A stretch of 64,000 nucleotides of DNA. Source: Lucinisca nassula. Taxonomy: Eukaryota; Mollusca; Bivalvia; Lucinida; Lucinidae. The position numbers were made by a program, and so were the translations under genes. Below the pieces are notes generated by a model that made no database searches, had not been told where the DNA came from, and saw only the letters and a program-made list of their open reading frames with translations. This document shows, in pieces, positions 42,801 through 52,185 of this stretch. Numbering within the stretch: position 1 is the first letter of the stretch; each line of letters begins with the position of its first letter. The stretch is taken from assembly GCA_963580285.1 (NCBI GenBank), contig OY757019.1:64500587-64564586 (forward strand). The letters are read 5' to 3'.

Positions 42801-44569
42801 TTATTCTTCATCAGAATCATTCTCATTTGTCGATTCTTCATCACTGTCTTCTTCATCAGTGTCTTCATCTTCGGAGACCTCTGTTTCAAAGAGATCTTCA
42901 AATGTTCCTTTGTTCTTATTCAGTATGCGACGGATTGCCGAGGAATGGCTTACTCCTTTGTCAGTCAGTGACTTAATGCTCCCAACAATCTTTTTATGGG
43001 TGGCATTATTAAACAATGGAAACCAATAATGCTCAAGAAATAAACTATATTTCTGTAGAAACTTCCGCTCTTCGAAAGGCTTGATGCGGTTTTCAGCCAT
43101 TTCAGTAGCGCCTTCTGCATCTTCGCCCTCGTCTCTGAACCTCTGATAGATGTTGTCAAATTTGTCTTTGCATTCAGATTTGACACGTTTCCACAACAAT
43201 AGAAACCCTTCGTTATCTTCTATACTGTCTTCATCGTCACTGTCAGTCTCAGTGGATTCATCCATTTTTCTTCTTTTAGCCGGAGGTTCAGTATTCTCTG
43301 GACACCACCCTCGTTTCAGATGCCTTTGAACATCGTGGGTGGAATCGAATAACAATCCACAATCGTCACAAGCATGGATTTTATCTGCCATTATATTTGG
43401 AAACCGATTATGGTTTTCTACTTTTTCTTCAATGTGATCCTTTTGGATGTCAGTGGTAGAATGGTTAATGGTTTCGTCGCTTTTAATCAGTTTGTTTTCC
43501 TCAGTCTCTTCGATGTGATCCGTTTGAATGCCAGGTGAATAATGACCACTTGAATCGTGATGTTCGCCTTTTATATGCGCATTGTAGTCATCTGCCCACC
43601 TAATATCGTATTTCAAACGCTGATTGGCTGGCGTAAAAGGTTTCAAATCTAACAACAGAAATCCGTATGGGCGTTTTGTCGCTCTTTCAAATAATTTGAT
43701 GAACTGGTCTGAATTGTTTGGGAACATCTGACGTGCCAACGTAAAAGTCATGGATTTGTCAACTGGGTTATCATATAAAATTACATAATGGCAGTTTCGT
43801 CTCTGCGTTGGGTCTTTGGTTGCATATAAACTCTGGTTGATTGAAATGATTGAGAGGGATCTATGATGAGAGCCTTCAGTGAATAAATCAGTAATTCGTT
43901 TGTCTTTTCCCGCTGTTGACATCATATCGTCTAATATCAACAAGTTGTTATGTCTGGAATCGAAGTAATCATCCTCGTCAAGGTCTTGCGGGATTCCCTG
44001 AATAAATTCTACTTTGGGGGTAACTGTAGCCTTGATAATATCGTACATAGGCTGCCAACGTTTATACAACCACACAATTCTCTGTATTTGAGGCTGAATT
44101 CTATTTTTGTGATGTAGCAGATCTTTCACAAATGTCGTTTTACCACATGCTGCAAAATATAAGAACATAATTTTGAAATAATACATGGAAATAGAAAACT
44201 GGAATTGTCATTGAATGTGCTGACTAAAAAACGGTAATATATATATATTTCAAAGCTCCAAATTTCAAACAATTTATTATATAAATGCAAAAGGATACCT
44301 GTTGGACCGCTTATTATCATTGTGAACGGATGTTGCAGTACTGTGGCATTATTATTCTTCTGCTGCTGAAGCGGTGGTATGCCTCCCTGAGGCAGCGGCG
44401 GAGGCGGCGGCGGCGGCGGATACGCTTCACTGCTCTGCGGACATGCTTCACTGCTCTGCGGATATGTTTGACTGATTTTGTCACCAAAATGTTTATTACG
44501 CCTGTGTCTTATCATCACGTCTCGCCTTGAAAATACTCCAGAGCAGTCTGGACAGAATGTCTGAGACAT
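42801..44569 (-). CDS. Polinton ATPase fused to zinc-finger and acidic regions, two exons
   Basis: Exon 1 is 44569-44299 and exon 2 is 44149-42801, about 539 residues. Exon 1 has a C2H2 finger (CPDCSGVFSRRDVMIRHRRN), a proline run and IISGPT. The intron then splits the P-loop, and exon 2 opens CGKTTFVKDLL. Walker B is NLLILDDMM and INQSLY follows, as in A32/FtsK-type DNA-packaging ATPases of Polintons. After about residue 300 comes a second finger (CDDCGLLFDSTHDVQRHLKR), an unrecognised helical region and a very acidic tail. The stop TAA overlaps an AATAAA signal at about 42800. The ATPase would pump DNA into capsids, yet no capsid gene is present, so it may serve another step. Confidence 0.82.
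44150..44298 (-). other. Intron within the P-loop codons
   Basis: 149 bp, donor ACAG|GTATCC and acceptor TTTTGCAG|CATG on the minus strand, phase 1. Splicing is required for a GxxxxGKT motif to exist. Confidence 0.75.
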
Positions 44570-45041
44570 GTTGCTCCTCTGAGAACTTACTTCAGAATGC
44601 CAATGTGTTACATTCTTATGCTATTTAAATCATTTTTGGCAACAACACTTCTGTTTTGAAAGCCTATCAAATCTCCGCAATCAAAACAAAGCGCGCATGT
44701 GCTAAAAATGATCTAAATATGCTGTTTGTAATACTATAAAATTATTCACATACTGATTGTTGTCATGTTTGGATGTATGAAAGAAGATATTTATTAAATC
44801 ATTTAGTGTTAAACAACATAAGGTGACTATTTACGACTAAGCAAAACTAGTTACATGTAACTTTTAAGTCTTGTCTTGTAATTGTAGTCTCGCCTGTTTT
44901 ATTGTCTGCTAAAGTAGGTGAGTCATAATTTTGAAAAATTGAAAACAACTACGAACCTCTAATTCGTTTGATTATGCAATTATTGTTTTGATTATTACAA
45001 ACAGTTCATACATGTCTCATTTCAGACTACAAACAGTGAAG
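44570..45041. promoter_or_regulatory. Shared gap between divergent ATPase and polymerase genes
   Basis: 472 bp, AT-rich, separating genes read in opposite directions. It is probably a bidirectional promoter. A 3' splice-like TCATTTCAG at 45017-45025 precedes the polymerase ATG, so the polymerase mRNA may have an untranslated first exon here. Confidence 0.5.
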
Positions 45042-48000
45042 ATGGTTTCTTATCAGTGCGAAGAGTGTGGCTGTTCCTTTCCAAAATTGAGTCAGCTTCT
45101 ACAGCACAGGAGAACTGAAAATCATTGGAAGAAATACATATGTTCAACGTGCAAAAAAGTCTTCCACAGAAAATCTAATCTCGATCGTCACATGCAAAAA
45201 CACCAGAATGAAAATAACTTCCACTGCACAAAGTGTTCAAAAGTTTTCATTAGTAAAGATGCGCTGGAGGATCACTTAAACCATCATGACAATCAAACTG
45301 GAGGAGCTGCTAAAAGGCCAAATGAAGACCATGGAAAAGGGGAGAATAAGAGGAGAAAGGGGGAGCTAATAGGCGATGCGGATCGATTCTACAATATACA
45401 GAATGTTAGCGAAAGAAAAATAGAAAAGTTCAATACCAGTGCCTCATATTACAAGATATCAGTCAATGATCTAGATGTTAGAGGACTTCCTGAGATTTTG
45501 AAGGCACTGAAGAAATTATTTCAGTCAATAATTGACACTATTGCTAAAGGCCTACCCTCCAACGATCTGGTGAGGATTTCAATGGATAATCCGGAACTCG
45601 ATTACCCTATAGTTCTACCGTTTATTAGGCGACATGAACTGACAGTAGATAGAGTTTTGACAGAAATCGAACGAGTGTTGCAATCGTATGAACAATTCGT
45701 ATTGGACGAGACATTTGGTGTGGAATTTGTTCATGTGCAAATGGTGAAAGGGTCTGGTCAGAAGCCAAAACCCTATGTTGACATAGGAAAGTTACTGGGA
45801 AGTAAGAAAAGTGTGATACAGATCAGGAACTCTGACAAACTATGTTGTGCAAGGGCTCTTGTGACAGCAATGGCTCGCACACAGAACCACCCACAGTGGA
45901 ACAACATTAGGAGAGGCTTTAAAATACAGGAAACATTGGCCAAAGACTTGCATAAAATTGCGGGTATACCTCTAGAGGGGTGTGACGTATCTGATATCAA
46001 ACTATTTCAGAAAGTCTTACCAGACTTTCAGATTCATGTCCTATCCAAAGAACATTTCAATGCTGTAATATACCAGGGTCCTGAAGGCGGAATACCAATC
46101 TATCTGTATTATCATGATCAACACTTCGATGTGATTACAAAGGTGACGGGTTTTTTAAACAGAAGCTATTTTTGTCTTCAGTGCAAGAAAGGTTACAACA
46201 ATAAAGAAAGGCATAACTGCCACAGCCCATGTCACTTCTGTAAACATATTCACACAGATAATGAAGAAGACTGGACTCATTGCAAACAATGTAACTGCAA
46301 ATTTGTTAATCAGACTTGCTATGAACTCCATTTGAAAGAAACAAAATTTGGTAATTCGACTTGCAAAGCATATTATAGATGTCGAGAATGCAATCAGTTG
46401 ATCAATAAGTCAAAACAAAAAGCAGATCATATCTGTGGAGAAATATATTGTAAAATTTGTAAGGGTTACTTTGCGGGAGATCATCTCTGCTACATGACTG
46501 CTGAAGAGGAAAACCAACCAACTTCAAAGAAAAAGCAAGTGAATTCCCTAAAATATATCTTCTTCGACTTCGAGTGTCGGGCCGATGATCAGATTCATTG
46601 CGATAGTTATAGACCAAACAAAAACAACAAATGTTCCAACTGTGGAAAATCTACATGTGGGACATTTGCGCATGTTCCAAATTTATGTGTTGTACACAAA
46701 GTATGCGATTTTTGTCTTGACAAACCCATCAAACCATCGTCTAAATGTGACCGTTGTGGACTGAACGAACGCGTTTTCTCTGGTCCTGATACAACCAGTT
46801 TATTTTGTAAGTGGCTGTTTGCCGAAGAAAATGTCGGCGCTACAGTGATATGCCACAATTTTAAAGGGTATGATAGTTATCCCATATTAAATTATTTGCA
46901 CGAAAATGGTATCCTTCCTGAGGTTATTACGACAGGTTCAAAATACATGTCCATAAAAGTGCCCGCTTGCAAGCTTCGGTTCATAGATTCTTTAAATTTC
47001 ATCCCCATGGCATTAGCAGATATGCCTAAAGCTTTTGGTGAAACAGAACTGATCAAAGGTTTCTTTCCACATCTGTACAATTGTGCAGAAAACCAAGCAT
47101 CAGTCTTGAATCAGTTGCCAGATATTTCATGTTACAATCCAGATGGTATGAAACCAGAGATCAGAAAAGAGTTTTTGAAATGGTATGAACACCATCAAAT
47201 GGACCCGTTTCATTTTCAAGAAGAATTACTACGATACTGCAGATCTGATGTAGACATATTAAGAAGGTGTTGTCTCAGATTTCGGTCATTGTTTATGGAA
47301 TTGACAAAGAAAGAAGCCACAGATGGGATCGATCCATTTGAGAAGTGCATTACCATTGCATCCGCTTGCAACCTGGTATTTAAAAAGAATTTCCTTGAAA
47401 ATGAAACCATTGGTATCATACCTCACCATGGATATCGACCTAACGACAAGCAGTCAATTATGGCATATCAGTGGCTCTATTACTTGGCCCACGATAAGAA
47501 TCTTAACATACAACATGGCAGAAACACGGGAGAAAAACATATTGGACCATACAAAGTGGATGGTTATCATGAGTCTGAGGATGAATATACGGTGTATGAA
47601 TTTCATGGCTGCTTTTGGCACGGCTGTCCAGACTGTTTCTCAAGAACTACCTTTAATACAGTGGTCCAGTTAAGTATGGCAGATTTATATGCTCAAACCG
47701 TTGAAAAAAGGCTTTATCTCGAATCAGAAGGATATTGTTACGTATGCATTTGGGAGTGTGAGTTCAAAAAAGAACTAGAAAACAACAATGCTATGAAACG
47801 TTACATCCAGTCTCTTGATCTTGTCACGCCTTTAGCTCCAAGGGATGCCTTTTACGGTGGTCGAACCGAAGCGTTCAAATTATACGAAGAAGCTGACCCC
47901 TGCAAACAAATCAAATATTATGATGTAACATCTCTTTACCCTTTCATCAATAAAACTGGTAAAATTCCTCTCGGACATCCAGAAATCATCACAGAGAATT

Positions 48001-48578
48001 TCGATTCTATCGACAATTACGAGGGTTTGATCAAGTGTAAAATATTGCCACCAAAAGGTCTATATATTCCTGTTTTGCCAACTAGATGTAACGGAAAACT
48101 TATGTTCAGCCTCTGTCGATCTTGTTGTGAAACTTATCAACAGACTGACTGTTATCATCTCGATAACGAACGTGCATTTGTGGGAACGTGGGTCACAGAT
48201 GAAGTCAAAGAAGCAATTTCCCAAGGGTATAAGATTATGAATGTCTACGAAGTTTGGCATTTTTCAAACATATCACAATACAATCCTTGCACCAAAACAG
48301 GTGGCGTTTTTACTGAATATGTTAATACCTTTCTCAAAGTGAAACAAGAAGCTAGTGGCTGGCCTGACTGGTGTAAAGACGAAAAAAGCAAACAAAATTA
48401 CATACAACAGTACTTTGAAAGAGAGGGCATTTTCTTAGACTATAGCAATATAGAAGAAAACCCAGGTTTAAGATCTCTATCAAAACTGATGCTCAATTCG
48501 TTCTGGGGAAAGTTTGGGCAAAGATCCAACTTAATGCAAACTACCTACACTGACGATCCCGAGCAATTTTTGACATGA
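45042..48578 (+). CDS. Protein-primed-type DNA polymerase B, main part
   Basis: ATG at 45042 starts MVSYQCEECGCSF, chosen over an upstream in-frame TTG. Three C2H2 fingers occupy residues 5-80, followed by a basic KRP...NKRRKG stretch. A Cys-rich block lies at about 46170-46500. The exonuclease motifs are FFDFE (46559), CHNFKGYDSYPI (46850) and YCRSDVD (47234). A segment EFHGCFWHGCPDC (47595-47640) resembles a Vsr-type nuclease motif found in some Polinton polymerases. Palm motifs A (YDVTSLYP, 47919) and B (KLMLNSFWGKFGQ, 48483) are intact. The frame ends at 48578 before motif C, which lies in the next frame. At 1178 residues plus the next 200 it is long for the family. It replicates the element, with a terminal protein as primer in relatives. 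Confidence 0.9.
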   Translation: MVSYQCEECGCSFPKLSQLLQHRRTENHWKKYICSTCKKVFHRKSNLDRHMQKHQNENNFHCTKCSKVFISKDALEDHLNHHDNQTGGAAKRPNEDHGKGENKRRKGELIGDADRFYNIQNVSERKIEKFNTSASYYKISVNDLDVRGLPEILKALKKLFQSIIDTIAKGLPSNDLVRISMDNPELDYPIVLPFIRRHELTVDRVLTEIERVLQSYEQFVLDETFGVEFVHVQMVKGSGQKPKPYVDIGKLLGSKKSVIQIRNSDKLCCARALVTAMARTQNHPQWNNIRRGFKIQETLAKDLHKIAGIPLEGCDVSDIKLFQKVLPDFQIHVLSKEHFNAVIYQGPEGGIPIYLYYHDQHFDVITKVTGFLNRSYFCLQCKKGYNNKERHNCHSPCHFCKHIHTDNEEDWTHCKQCNCKFVNQTCYELHLKETKFGNSTCKAYYRCRECNQLINKSKQKADHICGEIYCKICKGYFAGDHLCYMTAEEENQPTSKKKQVNSLKYIFFDFECRADDQIHCDSYRPNKNNKCSNCGKSTCGTFAHVPNLCVVHKVCDFCLDKPIKPSSKCDRCGLNERVFSGPDTTSLFCKWLFAEENVGATVICHNFKGYDSYPILNYLHENGILPEVITTGSKYMSIKVPACKLRFIDSLNFIPMALADMPKAFGETELIKGFFPHLYNCAENQASVLNQLPDISCYNPDGMKPEIRKEFLKWYEHHQMDPFHFQEELLRYCRSDVDILRRCCLRFRSLFMELTKKEATDGIDPFEKCITIASACNLVFKKNFLENETIGIIPHHGYRPNDKQSIMAYQWLYYLAHDKNLNIQHGRNTGEKHIGPYKVDGYHESEDEYTVYEFHGCFWHGCPDCFSRTTFNTVVQLSMADLYAQTVEKRLYLESEGYCYVCIWECEFKKELENNNAMKRYIQSLDLVTPLAPRDAFYGGRTEAFKLYEEADPCKQIKYYDVTSLYPFINKTGKIPLGHPEIITENFDSIDNYEGLIKCKILPPKGLYIPVLPTRCNGKLMFSLCRSCCETYQQTDCYHLDNERAFVGTWVTDEVKEAISQGYKIMNVYEVWHFSNISQYNPCTKTGGVFTEYVNTFLKVKQEASGWPDWCKDEKSKQNYIQQYFEREGIFLDYSNIEENPGLRSLSKLMLNSFWGKFGQRSNLMQTTYTDDPEQFLT

Positions 48579-49195
48579 TGACATCCGATCAACAAGAGGT
48601 CAAAAATGTTCGCTTTGTTAGCAATGAAGCTGTGCAACTGGACTGGATTCACAACAATGATTTTGTGGAGGCCTCATCGCGAACCAATGTCGTGATAGCT
48701 GCCTATACCACAGCGCAAGCTAGACTCAAGCTGTTTAGCTACTTAAAGCCCCTTGGGCGACGTGTTTGCTACTGTGACACTGATTCCATTATATTCACAA
48801 GCTCTCCCAGTTTATGGGAACCCAAGTTAGGGGATTATCTAGGTGATTTGACAGACGAAGCACCAGGAAATACTATACTTAAATTTGTCACTGGAGGTCC
48901 AAAGAATTATGCATATACTTTAGAAAAACCTAACAAAAAGGATCAAACGTCCATTTGTAAAGTTCGGGGAATCACTTTAAACTATAAGAACATGCTAAAT
49001 ATAAATTTTGACACCGTTTCAAACATGGTCAAAAGCAACAGAGCAGAAGATTGTATTTCAGTAGTTGACAACAATAAAATCTGTCGTTCAAATGGAGTTC
49101 TCATAACAAGAACTGAAGCAAAAGACTACAGAATTGTATTTGACAAAAGAATTATCAAGGACCATTATATGACATACCCGTATGGAATGCAATAA
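48575..49195 (+). pseudogene. DNA polymerase B, C-terminal part (frameshifted)
   Basis: Directly continues the polymerase after a one-base frame change at about 48570, with no loss of conserved sequence. It has VRFVSNEAVQLDW, the motif C active site CYCDTDSIIF (48766-48795) and the thumb with GGPKNYAYTL, ending at a TAA at 49195. ATGATG at the junction creates a 4 nt overlap of stop and start that looks like coupling. It is better explained as a single-base deletion, because motif C cannot work apart from motifs A and B. AATAAA at 49311-49316 is the likely poly-A signal. Confidence 0.88.
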
Positions 49196-49615
49196 AATGG
49201 CTATGTCGAACTAAATGGTATTTTAAATTATTTGAATGTATTGTAGGATATGTCTCTTGTTTACTTATGTATACATGTACTATTGTATTCCTTGTGCTCA
49301 GATGTGTGTAAATAAAACATGAAATTCACCACTTGTTTCTTTTATTTTCAACGTATAATAATCCCTTCTCCGTCAATCAGCTTTAAAGAAGCCTATAGAA
49401 AAAGATTTAGTTCAGTTTCTCGAATAAGACCTGTATTACATTGTATTACAGTCACACAGCATAATATGACAATTTCGTTTCATCATATTCGAACATTTTA
49501 GAACAGCATCGATCATGAAATTGTACAATCAGATCCAGAACCCTACCAATAATAGCACAAGGGAAAGAAGTTAAAACATAAAATAACCTCACCACAATGA
49601 AAACGTCAAAGTAGA
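49196..49615. other. Polymerase 3' flank
   Basis: Contains the poly-A signal at 49311-49316 and no gene. Confidence 0.5.
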
Positions 49616-49862
49616 AGTAAAAAAAAAAAGATCAGGAATCGATGCAATTAACTTACTCCACCCATCTGACTGACTGGTGAAAAACTTATATATAGCGGAA
49701 AGCCAGAAGGACAGTTACTTTCCCACAGAATAGCAAAAAGGCTGTCCAAAATGAAAATATATTAGCAATACATACATGCAATGGCAGACTATAACTAAAA
49801 TAAACCATGTCAGACGAACCACTTTAGTAGTTTTTAAATGGGAGCTTAAATTGATTTTGGAT
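49616..49862 (-). mobile_element. Dispersed unknown element, copy D (partial)
   Basis: AAAGTAGAAGTAAAAA...GATCAGGAATCGATGC, then GGACAGTTACTTTCCCAC and ATGCAATGGCAGAC, matches one end of copies B and F in minus sense. It stops near TTAAATTGATTTTGG. It sits in the Polinton near the right TIR. Confidence 0.75.
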
Positions 49863-49945
49863 CAGACAGGTCTAAAGATGTCTTGTTGCGAAATATTGCA
49901 TCATCTTTCCTCGATTACATTCTAAATATAAACCATTGTATACTG

Positions 49946-50404
49946 CCGGTGACCTTGATCGACCCCGACCGGTTCTAACCGGTTCCGAAAATTGACTCAT
50001 TTTTACTGACCAAACTAGCCCCTCTTACTACTTTTCATTTCACTAGGAATGGTACTTCTGGTGGTGTGAAGGGCGTACTTGTGACGGAAAATGAAAAAAA
50101 ACGTCGGCCAAAATCTCCGTGTTGACATAAATTGACAATTTTTCAGGTCCGTGATAACAAGTTTACTTTCGTTCATACTCCAGCGCTGCAAATTTAAATG
50201 GCAAATTTTAGCGGGGTACAAAGTTAAATCATTTCCACGTGGCACTGCATTGTCGGATTTTTTTTATAGATAGTTTACAAAGAAAAAATGGTGATAAAAC
50301 TCTTCGAGACCTACCTTTGTTTTCAAGTTTTCTGGTGATGGAGCTAGCTAGAGAGTTCCCGGATGTGTCGAGGCAACAAATTTCCATTGACTCATTTTCG
50401 AGCC
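49946..50404 (-). repeat. Polinton right TIR, uninterrupted
   Basis: 459 bp whose reverse complement matches the three separated parts of the left TIR in order (35639-35777, 37757-37980, 39076-39158; 446 bp in total). It ends CTCATTTTCGAGCC. It contains an ATG for the first codons shared with the small protein at 39104. Confidence 0.9.
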
Positions 50405-50601
50405 AAACCAGTTGCGGGTCTTCGTTCTTTGAAATAGTTCTTCAATTTTCGCAGAACTTTATTCTTGTAAAACTTTGCATTTACAGATTTGCCTTTAGAA
50501 TGTGAAAGGACGACGACGGATGCCGGGGCATGAGTATACTCACTTGCTGAGCTTGCGGCTAGGGTGAGCTAAAAACCTAATGACCAATCTCATTGGTGAC
50601 G
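50405..50601. other. Flank with a Helentron-like end remnant
   Basis: GACGACGACGGATGCCGGGG at about 50510 and CTAGGGTGAGCTAAAAACC at about 50562 resemble the triplet run and terminal GTGAGC of the Helentron-like elements. The rest is unassigned. Confidence 0.4.
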
Positions 50602-50835
50602 GGCCTCCGTGGCCTAGTGGTTAAGCGCGCTGACTCTTGATCATTAGGTCTCTCACCGCTGTGGTTCGAGCCTCGCTCGGGTCACATGTGAGATGCCAAG
50701 TTCTGCAACGGAAGGTCAGGTGGTTTTTCTCCGGGTACTCAGGTTTTCGCCAACAAAATTGGAAGAAACGTCTCCAAAATGACCTTTACAGTGTTGACGG
50801 GGACGTTAAACCTCCGATCAAACAAACAAAACAAA
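50602..50835 (+). mobile_element. tRNA-derived SINE, intact head
   Basis: A box TGGCCTAGTGG (50610-50620) and B box GGTTCGAGCC (50663-50672) are correctly spaced for an internal RNA polymerase III promoter. They are followed by GTCACATGTGAGATGCCAAG, TTTTTCTCCGGGTACTCAGG and the shared tail TGACCTTTACAGTGTTGACG, then ATCAAACAAACAAAAC. It is the same family as 34353-34818. Confidence 0.88.
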
Positions 50836-51384
50836 GCAACGATAGTTATTATCAATCAGCCATTTCAAATAAACAAACAAACAAAGCCTGACGAAGAATG
50901 CAACAGTTATTTTATTGTTAACTGGGGTTAATTTCCAGTAACTCTGTCCCTTACACTCACGTTGAATCATCGACATCCGTACCCAGTAACGTCGACAACT
51001 GTACCCCACAAACTTTCACTTCATCAACAGCCGTATCGATGAAACTATAAACAGTTCCACAGATGCATATAAAGACATGATGACACACAAATAAAAGGTT
51101 ATCGCGTATGTTAATGATGTATCTGTATCATTTCGTCCTCGATATTCCATGACACTGAATAAGAGCCACGCATTTCCCCGGAAGTACTTATTTTATATAT
51201 TTTCCAGTTTAATTCCGCTCCGCGTCAAAACAGGCTATTAGTCAGACTTCCAAAACACTTGAAACAACAGCAAACTATTTCACAAACGATTTGACACCAC
51301 AAAAATGGACAGACATACACAAAAATAACACATTTACAGCGAATTTATCGACTACCCTCCTCTGTCGACATCCGTACTGCATAT
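50836..51384. other. Nothing recognisable
   Basis: Low-complexity CAAA runs near 50870 and otherwise unassigned sequence. No open frame or repeat match. Confidence 0.45.
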
Positions 51385-51545
51385 GAACCCTATTGGTTTA
51401 ATTGGGTGGCAGGACTTGAGATGTTATTTCATCTCAATGTCGGGTAAAATTCCAAAAATATTGGAAGCAACGTCTCCAAAATGAAGAAATAGATGCGCTG
51501 CATGATGCTTCCACGCAGAGCTGAAACTGACCCGCACACGAGTGT
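51385..51545 (+). mobile_element. SINE pieces in permuted order
   Basis: 51385-51483 is the 3' half of the SINE body (CCTATTGGTTTAATTGGGTG to ACGTCTCCAAAATGA). It is joined to 51484-51545, the 5' half (GATGCGCTGCATGATGCTTC to CACACGAGTGTGG). The order is reversed relative to intact copies, so two copies recombined or a tandem was trimmed. Confidence 0.7.
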
Positions 51546-51563
51546 GGCAACCTCTAAAGTAAT

Positions 51564-51605
51564 ACAACGCCAAATGTAATAAACCAGTTTATTACATTAG
51601 GCGTT
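51564..51605. repeat. Palindrome at the left edge of the satellite
   Basis: CAACGCCAAATGTAATAAA, then CCAG, then its exact reverse complement ends the unique flank and opens the array. It uses the half-arm seen in each monomer but a different centre. Confidence 0.8.
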
Positions 51606-52185
51606 GTTACATTAGGCGTTGCAGTCAACGCCAAATGTAACAACGCCTAATATAATAAAGTAACATTCGTCTAGGACAAGATGATATCTCGAAAAAAAGA
51701 TAAAATCATAGAGTATCCATATACCTTAGGGTCGAAGATTGTGTGGGTACTGGGGTCGAAGGGGGTGTGGGTACTGGGGTCGAAGGTGGTGTGGGTACTT
51801 GGAGTGTGTATGGTGGGGAGCTTGTGCTTCAACGCAACCCTGTTCTAATTAATAATATTATTTAAGTTCCGAGTGTATTACATTAGGCGTTGTTACATTA
51901 GGCGTTGCAGACAACGCCCAATGTAACAACGCCTGATGTAATAAAGTAACTTTCGTCTAGGACAATATGAAATCTAAAAAAAAAGTTAAAAATCATAGAG
52001 TATCCATATACCTTGGGGTCGAAGGTTGTGTGGGTACTGGGGTCGAAGGGGATGTGGGTACTGGGGGTCGAAGGTGGTGTGGGTACTTGGAGTGTGTATG
52101 GTGGGGAGCTTGTGCTTCAACGCAACTCTATTCTAATTAATGATATTATTTAAGATCCGAGTTTATTACATTAGGCGTTGCGGTC

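Larger units (their letters stand above)
35639..50404. mobile_element. Polinton/Maverick-like DNA transposon without capsid genes
   Basis: Outer inverted repeats of about 450 bp enclose an integrase, a packaging-type ATPase and a family B DNA polymerase, the gene set that defines Polintons. The left repeat starts AGCTCGAAAATGAGTCAATA and the right one (reverse complement) GGCTCGAAAATGAGTCAATG. The left AG start is as usual for the family; a 6 bp target duplication was not found. The span is 14.77 kb, of which about 3.1 kb are two insertions in the left repeat and about 0.75 kb are SINEs. Polintons normally also encode a cysteine protease and capsid proteins; no candidate frame is present here. 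The polymerase has a single frameshift. Confidence 0.85.

Noticed and set aside
48570..48580. ATGA overlap in the polymerase as translational coupling or two-subunit polymerase
   Set aside because: Motifs A/B and C must be in one chain, and the conserved sequence continues without a gap in the other frame. A one-base deletion explains it.
50602..50680. Functional tRNA gene
   Set aside because: A and B boxes are present but the cloverleaf does not close, and the sequence runs on into a SINE body and tail.
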